Of a DNA stretch of 64,000 nucleotides, positions 58,393 through 64,000 are shown in pieces; within the stretch, counting starts at the first letter, position 1; each line of letters begins with the position of its first letter. The notes beneath the pieces were generated by a model. It was not told where the DNA came from and did not search any database. It was given only the letters and a program-made list of their open reading frames with translations. The position numbers were made by a program, and so were the translations under genes. The stretch is from Candidatus Aminicenantota bacterium (GTDB lineage Bacteria; Acidobacteriota; Aminicenantia; Aminicenantales; Saccharicenantaceae). The DNA lies in NCBI GenBank assembly GCA_017999365.1, contig JAGNLW010000001.1:1124239-1188238 (forward strand). The letters are read 5' to 3'.

Positions 58393-60756
58393 TCAGAGCT
58401 CCTGGTGCTCGGTCCGGTGGATGATCTCGTTCTGCAGCTCCGTCGAGCAGTCGACGAAGTAGTCGCTGTAGCCGGCGACGCGGACGATGAGGTCGCGGTA
58501 CTTCTCGGGCTGGGCCTGGGCCGTCCGCAAGAGGTCGGCCGTGACGACATTGAACTGGATGTGGTGGCCCATGAGCCGGAAGTAGCTGCGGACGAGGTCC
58601 TTCAGGCCGTTGAGGCCGGTCTCGCCGGCCAGGAGCTGGGGCGTGAACTTCTGGTTGAGGAGGGTGCCGCCGGTCCGGATGTGGTCCATCTTGCCGAGCG
58701 ACTTGACGACCGCCGTCGGGCCCTTGCGGTCGGCCCCCTGGACGGGCGAGACGCCCTCGGACACGGCGTCGCCGGCCCGCCGGCCGTCGGCCGTGGCCCC
58801 GGTCATCTTGCCGAAGTAGATGTGGGCCGTGGTCGGCAGGAGGTTGATGCGGTAGGTGCCGCCCCGGGGCGTCGGCCGGCCGTCGACGGCCTCGAAGTAA
58901 GCCTCGAAGACCCGGGTCATCAGGGAGTCGGCGTAGTCGTCGTCGTTGCCGAACTTGGGCGTCCGGTTGAGGACGCGCTGGCGCAGGGCCTCGTGGCCCT
59001 CGAAGTCGGCCGCCAGGGCCGCCCGCAGCTCGGCCATGCCGAAGTGCCTGTGGTCGTAGACGTTGTAGCGGATGGCGCTGAGGGTGTCGGTGATCGTGCC
59101 GACGCCGACGCCCTGGATGTAGTTCGTGTTGTAGCGGGCCCCGCCGGCGTGGTAGTCCCGGCCGGTCTTGACGCAGTCGTCGACCAGGACCGACAGGAAG
59201 GGCGCGGGCAGGTATTTCGCGTAGAGGGCCTCGATGACGTTCGAGCCGCGGACCTTGATGTCGACGAAGTGGCGGATCTGCTTCCGGAAGGCCTCGAAGA
59301 GCTCGTCGAACGTGGCGAACGCGTCCGGGTCGCCGGTCTCGAGGCCGATGCGCTTGCCGGTCCTCGGGTCGACGCCGTTCCCGAGGGTGATCTCGAAGAC
59401 CTTGGGCAGGTTGAAGTAGCCGGTCAGGATATAGGCTTCTTTCCCGAAGGCTCCGGCCTCGACGCAGCCGCTGGCCCCGCCGTTCCTGGCGTCGACGACC
59501 GACTTGCCCTGGCGGACGAGCTCCTGGACGATGGCGTCGGTGTTGAAGATCGAGGGCTGGCCGAAGCCGGTCTTGACGATCTTGAGGGCCCGGAGCAGGA
59601 ACGCGTCCGGCCCCTTGGCGCTGATCTGGACCATCGAGCTGGGCTGGAGGATGCGCATCTCCTCGATGACGTCGAGGATGAGGAAGGACAGCTCGTTGAC
59701 GCCGTCCGTGCCGTCCTCCTTGAGGCCGCCGACGTTGATGAGGGCGAAGTCCGTGTAGGTGCCGCTCTCCTCGGCCGTGACGCCGACCTTGGGCGGGGCG
59801 GGCTGGTTGTTGAACTTGACCCAGAAGGCCTGCAGGAGCTCGCGGGCCGATTCCGTGGTCAGGCTGCCGTCGGCCAGGCCCTTCTGATAGAACGGCCAGA
59901 GGTGCTGGTCGAGCCGGCCCGGGTTGAAGGAGTCCCAGGTGTTGTACTCGGTGATGACGCCCAGGTGGACGAACCAGTACATTTGGAGGGCCTCCCAGAA
60001 GTCGCGGGGGGCCTCGGCGGGCACGCGGTCGCAGACGGCGGCGATCCTCTCGAGCTCGGCCCGGCGGGCCGGGTCCTTCTCCCCCGCCGCCAGCTCGCGG
60101 GCCTTGGCGGCGTGGCGCCGGCCGAAGGCGATGAGGGCGTCGCAGCTCACGGCCATGGCCTTGAGCTCCTCCTGCTTGTCGTAGGCGGCCGGATCGGCCA
60201 TGAAGTCGAGGGCGGCCAGGGCGGCTTCGATGTCCTTCTTGAAGCCGTTCATCCCCTTCCGGTAGATCTTGCCGTCGAGGACGGTGTGGCCGGGGGCCCG
60301 CTGCTCCATGAACTCGGTGAAGACGCCGGCCTCGTAGGCGTCGAGCCATTCGCGCGACATCTCGGCGAAGATCCGTTCCCGCTGGGAGCGGCCCTGCCAG
60401 AACGGGATGATCTCCTCGGCGTAGACGCGGCGGGTCCCGTCGTCGGAGGCGAAGGCCGTCTTCTTGCGGTCGTTGAGGTACCGGAAGTCCTGAAGGGAAT
60501 GGACGCAGACCTCGGGATAGGTCGGCGTGGCCTTGGGGGCCGGGCCGCGCTCGCCGACGATGAGCTCGCCGTCGTTGAAGACGACGGTCTTCCCTTCCAT
60601 GATGTGCTTGAAGGCCAAGGCCCGCTGCATGGGCGTCGACAGGCCGGCCGTCCCGGGGCGCTTGTAGAACTCGGTCAGGAGCCGGGCCCGCTCGGCGCTG
60701 ATCGTCGGCTTGGCCTCGAGCGTCTGCGTCCTGAGCTTCTTGATGCGGTCGTTCAT
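58393..60756 (-). CDS. hypD: trans-4-Hydroxy-L-proline dehydratase (glycyl radical enzyme)
   Basis: 787 residues. Glycyl-radical enzyme with C431-V-E433 (GASGCVEAGAFG) and the radical glycine G762 (RVAGYSDYF). These positions are offset by exactly three from C434, E436 and G765 of Clostridioides difficile HypD, and other HypD-like segments match (FTEFMEQRAPGHTV, QPSSMVQIS, GGARYNTNYIQGVGVGTITD). HypD dehydrates 4-hydroxyproline to pyrroline-5-carboxylate, the first step of collagen-hydroxyproline use. Pyruvate formate-lyase is excluded by the absence of the Cys-Cys pair. ATG 60756 is preferred over 60762: the GGAGG has proper spacing only to the former. Confidence 0.92.
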   Translation of the reverse strand: MNDRIKKLRTQTLEAKPTISAERARLLTEFYKRPGTAGLSTPMQRALAFKHIMEGKTVVFNDGELIVGERGPAPKATPTYPEVCVHSLQDFRYLNDRKKTAFASDDGTRRVYAEEIIPFWQGRSQRERIFAEMSREWLDAYEAGVFTEFMEQRAPGHTVLDGKIYRKGMNGFKKDIEAALAALDFMADPAAYDKQEELKAMAVSCDALIAFGRRHAAKARELAAGEKDPARRAELERIAAVCDRVPAEAPRDFWEALQMYWFVHLGVITEYNTWDSFNPGRLDQHLWPFYQKGLADGSLTTESARELLQAFWVKFNNQPAPPKVGVTAEESGTYTDFALINVGGLKEDGTDGVNELSFLILDVIEEMRILQPSSMVQISAKGPDAFLLRALKIVKTGFGQPSIFNTDAIVQELVRQGKSVVDARNGGASGCVEAGAFGKEAYILTGYFNLPKVFEITLGNGVDPRTGKRIGLETGDPDAFATFDELFEAFRKQIRHFVDIKVRGSNVIEALYAKYLPAPFLSVLVDDCVKTGRDYHAGGARYNTNYIQGVGVGTITDTLSAIRYNVYDHRHFGMAELRAALAADFEGHEALRQRVLNRTPKFGNDDDYADSLMTRVFEAYFEAVDGRPTPRGGTYRINLLPTTAHIYFGKMTGATADGRRAGDAVSEGVSPVQGADRKGPTAVVKSLGKMDHIRTGGTLLNQKFTPQLLAGETGLNGLKDLVRSYFRLMGHHIQFNVVTADLLRTAQAQPEKYRDLIVRVAGYSDYFVDCSTELQNEIIHRTEHQEL

Positions 60757-60758
60757 GG

Positions 60759-61673
60759 TCATCCTCCGATGCGGACATCGAACCCGGCGGTCCGGAAGGC
60801 CGCGGCGACGGCCGCCACGCGCTCTTCCCCGGGGGCCTCGAAAGCCCGGAAGTCCCTTTCCTTGCCGATCCGGCGGGCCTTCTCCAGGCCGCCGGAGTGA
60901 TACGGCAGCAGCCCGACCCGCTCGATCTTCCCCAACGATCTGAGGAAGTCGATCGTGCGCCGGACGTTGCCGTCATCGTCGTTGACCCCGGGCACGAGCG
61001 GGACACGGACCCAGACCCCGGTGCCCCGGGCGACGAGCCGCTCGAGATTCTCGAGGATGGGCCCGTTCGGGGCGCCCGTCGTCTCGCGGTGCCGGGCGTC
61101 GTCCATGACCTTGAGGTCGTAGAGGACGAGATCGGCCTTGGCGGCCAGCCGGTCGAGGACCCCGGCGGCGGCCATCCCGGCCGTGTCGAGGGCCGTCCGC
61201 AGGCCGCGGGCCCGGCAGGCGTCGAGGACGGCCTCGGCGAAGTCCGCCTGGACGAAGGGATCGCCGCCCGAAAGGGTCACGCCGCCGCCCGACTGCTCGT
61301 AGAAGACGCGGTCCCTTTCGACCTCGGCCACGACCTCGCCGACAGTCATCTCGCGGCCGACGATCTGCATGGCCTCGTAGAGACAGGCCTCGGCGCACTT
61401 GCCGCAGGCGTCGCACTTGGCCCGGTCGACGACGATGGCGCCGAGCCCGTTCTTGGCGACGGCCCCGGTCGGACAGGCGGGGATACAGGCGTAGCAGCGG
61501 CGGCAGCGGGCCGGCCAGTGCATGAGCTCGGGCCCGGGATCGACGCTCTCGGGGTTGTGGCACCACTGGCAGCGCAGGGCGCAGCCCTTGAGGAAGACGG
61601 TCGTCCGGATGCCCGGTCCGTCGTGGATCGAGTAGCGTTTTATGTCGAAGACGCGTCCCTTCACGTCGCTCAC
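60759..61673 (-). CDS. Radical-SAM glycyl-radical enzyme activase (HypD-activating type)
   Basis: 304 residues. The SAM cluster is the CxxxCxxC of CALRCQWC, and a two-cluster ferredoxin insertion follows (CRRCYACIPACP, CDACGKCAEACL). SAM-binding GGDPFVQ and the glycyl-radical-enzyme activase context are clear. It transfers a hydrogen from G762 of HypD to make the radical. GTG start at 61673. The TGA stop (60761-60759) lies 2 bp before the hypD ATG and the GGAGG of hypD overlaps the activase end, so the two are translationally coupled. Activase upstream of the enzyme is a normal order for this pair. Confidence 0.93.
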   Translation of the reverse strand: MSDVKGRVFDIKRYSIHDGPGIRTTVFLKGCALRCQWCHNPESVDPGPELMHWPARCRRCYACIPACPTGAVAKNGLGAIVVDRAKCDACGKCAEACLYEAMQIVGREMTVGEVVAEVERDRVFYEQSGGGVTLSGGDPFVQADFAEAVLDACRARGLRTALDTAGMAAAGVLDRLAAKADLVLYDLKVMDDARHRETTGAPNGPILENLERLVARGTGVWVRVPLVPGVNDDDGNVRRTIDFLRSLGKIERVGLLPYHSGGLEKARRIGKERDFRAFEAPGEERVAAVAAAFRTAGFDVRIGG

Positions 61674-61723
61674 GCCTGATGGTCCTTCGTCTTAAAGGGG
61701 ATTCCTACCCCTGGTTTAGTCGT

Positions 61724-61752
61724 AATATATCAGATATCATGGCGGGCGGCAA
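61724..61752 (-). promoter_or_regulatory. Promoter of hyp genes with TGATAT operator repeats
   Basis: Minus strand TTGCCG (61752-61747), 17 bp, TATATT (61729-61724). In plus-strand terms the spacer has the direct repeat ATATCA-G-ATATCA (61727-61732, 61734-61739), and a further inverted TGATAT lies at 61787-61792 near the divergent transporter. The repeats are plausible sites for a shared regulator. Confidence 0.5.
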
Positions 61753-61819
61753 GCGATTTTTTGACCTTTTCCCTACCTTTTTCCCCTGATATGTTATAAA
61801 AAGACCCTCTGGAGCCGCC

Positions 61820-63223
61820 ATGACCGCCTCCCATCCTTATAACATGCGCTTCGTCTGGGCGACCACCCTGGTCTCGGCCATGGGCGGGCTCCTCTTCGGG
61901 TACGACTGGGTCGTCATCGGCGGTGCCAAGCCTTTCTACGAGAAGTTCTTCGGCCTGACCACACCGTCCGAGATCGGCTGGGCCATGTCGAGCGCCCTGG
62001 CCGGCTGCCTCGTCGGCGCGCTCGTATCGGGGGTCCTGTCGGACCGCTTCGGCCGCAAGCGCCTGCTCATCCTGGCCGGCCTCTTCTTCACCGTCTCGGC
62101 CGTCTGGACGGCCCTGGCCTCGGATTTCACCCTGTTCGTCGTCTTCCGCCTGGTCGGCGGCGTCGGCATCGGCCTGGCCTCTAACCTCTCCCCCATGTAC
62201 ATCGCCGAGCTCGCCCCGGCCGAGATCAGGGGCAAGCTCGTCTCGGTCAACCAGCTGACCATCGTCATCGGCATCCTGGCCGCCCAGATCGTCAACTGGC
62301 TCATCGCCCGGCCGGTCGCGGCCGGGGCCACGGCGGCCGACATCCTGGCCTCCTGGAACGGGCAGACCGGCTGGCGCTGGATGTTCGGCGCCGAGACCGT
62401 CCCGGCCCTGCTGTTCTTCTTCCTGATGTTCCTCGTCCCCGAGAGCCCGCGCTGGCTGGCCAAGAACGGCCGGCCGGACAGGGCCGTCCGCGTTCTCGAG
62501 CGGGTCGGCGGGCGGGACTTCGCGGCCCGGGCCCTGGACGAGATCCGGGCCACCCTGGCGACCGAGGAGATCGGGCGGGTCCGCTTCCGCGACCTCCTCG
62601 AGCCCGGCCTGAAGAAGGTCCTCCTCGTCGGCGTCGTCCTGGCCGTCTACCAGCAGTGGTGCGGCATCAACGTCATCTTCAACTACGCCCAGGAGATCTT
62701 CACGGCCGCCGGCTACGGCGTCAGCGACGTCCTGTTCAACATCGTCGTCACCGGTACGGTCAACCTCGTCTTCACCTTCGTCGCCATCCGCCTGGTCGAC
62801 CGGGCCGGGCGCCGGCCGCTCATGCTGGCCGGCTCGGCCGGGCTGGCCGTCGTCTTCGGCCTCGTCGGCGCGGCCTACGCCCTGCGCCTGCGCGGAGTTC
62901 CCATCCTGCTTCTCGTCCTCGTCGCCCTGGCCCTCTACGCCTTGTCGCTCGCGCCCGTGACCTGGGTCCTGCTGTCCGAGATCTTCCCCAATCGCATCCG
63001 CGGCGCGGCCATGTCGGTCTCGACCTTCGCCCTCTGGGCAGCCTGCTTCGCCCTGACCTACACCTTCCCTTACCTCAACGCCGGGCTCGGGCCGGCCGGC
63101 ACCTTCGGCGTCTACGCCGGGATCAGCGCCCTGGGCTTCCTCTTCATCCGCTCGCGCGTCCGCGAGACCAAGGGCAAGACCCTGGAGCGGATCGAGCGCG
63201 AGCTCGGCGGGAGCGGAGCGTGA
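61820..63223 (+). CDS. MFS sugar:H+ symporter (sugar porter family)
   Basis: 467 residues with twelve predicted helices. Sugar porter signatures: GGLLFGYDWVVIGG in TM1, D-RFGRKR between TM2 and TM3, PESPRWL after TM6, QQWCGINVIFNYAQ in TM7, and D-R-AGRR in the second half. The family includes XylE/AraE/GalP; the substrate (arabinose, xylose, or other sugars) cannot be told from sequence. Start ATG at 61820 has GGAG five bases upstream. It may supply L-arabinose to the arabinose pathway in this window. Next gene starts seven bases after its stop. Confidence 0.9.
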   Translation: MTASHPYNMRFVWATTLVSAMGGLLFGYDWVVIGGAKPFYEKFFGLTTPSEIGWAMSSALAGCLVGALVSGVLSDRFGRKRLLILAGLFFTVSAVWTALASDFTLFVVFRLVGGVGIGLASNLSPMYIAELAPAEIRGKLVSVNQLTIVIGILAAQIVNWLIARPVAAGATAADILASWNGQTGWRWMFGAETVPALLFFFLMFLVPESPRWLAKNGRPDRAVRVLERVGGRDFAARALDEIRATLATEEIGRVRFRDLLEPGLKKVLLVGVVLAVYQQWCGINVIFNYAQEIFTAAGYGVSDVLFNIVVTGTVNLVFTFVAIRLVDRAGRRPLMLAGSAGLAVVFGLVGAAYALRLRGVPILLLVLVALALYALSLAPVTWVLLSEIFPNRIRGAAMSVSTFALWAACFALTYTFPYLNAGLGPAGTFGVYAGISALGFLFIRSRVRETKGKTLERIERELGGSGA

Positions 63224-63230
63224 GCCGGCG

Positions 63231-63980
63231 ATGAGCGAAAGCGCGGGTCCCCTCAAGAGACTCTACCGCGAGGAGCGGGAGGCCTGGCGCCGGACCTACA
63301 GGCGTTACTTCAAGCACGCGGCCAGGGCCCTGGGACTGGGCTTCGTCGGGGGGTTCGTCTTCTTCTCGCTCTGGCCGGCCCAGGAGCAAAAGGCGCTCGA
63401 GCTTGTCGTCCAGGCCCTCAAGGACATCCCCCTCGGCGGCTCGGCCGCCGTGCTGGCCCTGACCCTCCTCTACCACAACGCCCGGGCCTCGGTCATCGCC
63501 GTGGCCGTCGGGGCGGTCCCCTTCCTGTCGCTGTCCATCTTCGACCCGCTCCTCAACGGCGGGGTCCTGGGCCTGCTGGCCTCCGTCTCCAAACACAACG
63601 GACTCGACGTCCCTCGCCTTTTCCTGACCCAGATCCTGCCCCACGGCGTCTTCGAGCTCGCGGCCGTCTGTTACGCGACGGCCGTCGGCCTCCACCTCTC
63701 GGCCGGGACGGGCCGAAAAGTCGCGGCCGCCTGGCGGGCGCGAAGGGCCAAGAAAGCCGGGCAGGGGGCGGAGCCGGCGGTCGCCCTGGCCGGAGCGGAG
63801 ACGGCAGCCTCGACCGAAGCGGCGACACCGGAACCGCCGGGAGCGGCCGGAGCCGCGCCGTGCGGCCTGTGCGAGCCGGGGCTCGTCCGCGACGCCGTCC
63901 GCTCGTTCGTCCTGGTCGTTTTACCCCTGCTCGCCGCGGCCGCTTTCATCGAGGGCTTCATCACCCCGCATCTGCGCTGA
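63231..63980 (+). CDS. SpoIIM-like (DUF95) integral membrane protein
   Basis: 249 residues with about five transmembrane helices. The SpoIIM/DUF95 family signature is seen in ALTLLYHNARASVIAVAVGAVPFL and LTQILPHGVFELAAVCYATAVGL (conserved ILPHGxFEL). The last third contains a low-complexity Ala/Glu/Pro segment (about 180-212) not typical of the family. Many non-sporulating bacteria carry SpoIIM-like proteins; the role here is unknown. It is cotranscribed with the sugar transporter and possibly with the gene that starts at 63992. Confidence 0.78.
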   Translation: MSESAGPLKRLYREEREAWRRTYRRYFKHAARALGLGFVGGFVFFSLWPAQEQKALELVVQALKDIPLGGSAAVLALTLLYHNARASVIAVAVGAVPFLSLSIFDPLLNGGVLGLLASVSKHNGLDVPRLFLTQILPHGVFELAAVCYATAVGLHLSAGTGRKVAAAWRARRAKKAGQGAEPAVALAGAETAASTEAATPEPPGAAGAAPCGLCEPGLVRDAVRSFVLVVLPLLAAAAFIEGFITPHLR

Positions 63981-63991
63981 CCGGAGGGACC

Positions 63992-64000
63992 GTGAGATTC
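63992..64000 (+). CDS. Start of a gene truncated by the window edge
   Basis: GGAGGG at 63982-63987 is followed at the usual distance by GTG-AGA-TTC up to the last base of the window. This is the expected beginning of the next gene of the transporter operon. Three codons cannot identify it. Confidence 0.3.

Noticed and set aside
58393-60756. Pyruvate formate-lyase for the glycyl-radical enzyme.
   Set aside because: PFL needs adjacent Cys-Cys; this protein has GCVE at positions that match HypD, and the surrounding segments match HypD.
61696-61712. AGGGG-ATTCCTA-CCCCT hairpin upstream of the activase gene.
   Set aside because: Only five paired bases; possible leader hairpin but too short to call.
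1-64000. tRNA, rRNA, CRISPR array, integrase or prophage genes.
   Set aside because: None seen: gaps are short, no tRNA cloverleaf or repeat-spacer pattern, and no recombinase protein in any frame.

Overview
This is a GC-rich (clearly above 60%) bacterial chromosome window with short intergenic gaps and many ATGA-type start/stop overlaps. Several genes point to an anaerobic, protein- and plant-polysaccharide-fermenting bacterium: a glycyl-radical hydroxyproline dehydratase, an oxygen-sensitive type of membrane [NiFe] hydrogenase, and arabinan-degrading enzymes with an arabinose pathway. Together with the secreted peptidases and sortilin-like BNR proteins, this fits Candidatus Aminicenantes or a related Acidobacteriota-like lineage. 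That assignment is an inference from gene content only. I saw no rRNA, tRNA, CRISPR array, intact transposase or prophage.

Layout. 1-7 kb: an AsmA-like envelope protein, a secreted metallophosphoesterase/PQQ-propeller fusion and a TAT-exported FAD oxidoreductase. 7-17 kb: an OmpR/CusS-type two-component pair followed by a secreted PepSY-propeller fusion, then a convergent three-gene RND efflux operon (TolC, MFP, RND). 17-21.5 kb: a serine hydrolase, a secreted unknown, an RluA-family pseudouridine synthase, the EF-P paralogue EfpL and a small secreted protein. A decayed duplicate of the synthase 3' end lies at 16.9-17.1 kb. 21.5-31.8 kb: M14 peptidase, GH51 and GH127 arabinofuranosidases, a DnaQ-like exonuclease and a BrnTA toxin-antitoxin. 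31.8-42.3 kb: a sortilin/VPS10-type protein, an araB-araD-isomerase operon whose isomerase is FucI-like rather than AraA, an M28 peptidase, and a zinc alcohol dehydrogenase followed by a membrane-protein gene broken by one in-frame TGA. 42.3-43.7 kb: an orphan antitoxin, an RbsD/FucU-like lipoprotein and OsmC. 43.9-58.3 kb: a minus-strand block of 13 genes, described below. 58.4-61.7 kb: hydroxyproline dehydratase and its activase. 61.8-64 kb: a sugar:H+ symporter and a SpoIIM-like protein.

The most interesting system is the 43.9-58.3 kb block. A HycE-like group 4 membrane [NiFe] hydrogenase, with all nickel-binding cysteines, is encoded with two subunits of the kind found as beta/gamma (AsrA/AsrB-like) NAD(P)H diaphorase in sulfhydrogenases. 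A FdhF-like molybdopterin protein is also present, but its selenocysteine and arginine positions are replaced by Gly and Pro. A maturation protease lies inside the operon. A response regulator precedes the operon, and a response regulator, a sensor kinase and a receiver-kinase hybrid follow it. The whole looks like a regulated, membrane-bound, NAD(P)H- or ferredoxin-linked H2-evolving complex, but its electron donor is unresolved.

Other patterns. At least five sequence families of REP-like palindromes sit at gene boundaries; one has 33-bp perfect arms and supplies a stop codon. Near-consensus TTGACA-N17-TATAAT promoters are common. In several cases (AsmA-like gene, araB, orphan antitoxin) the -10 box lies 6-7 nt from the ATG with no Shine-Dalgarno sequence, which suggests leaderless mRNAs.
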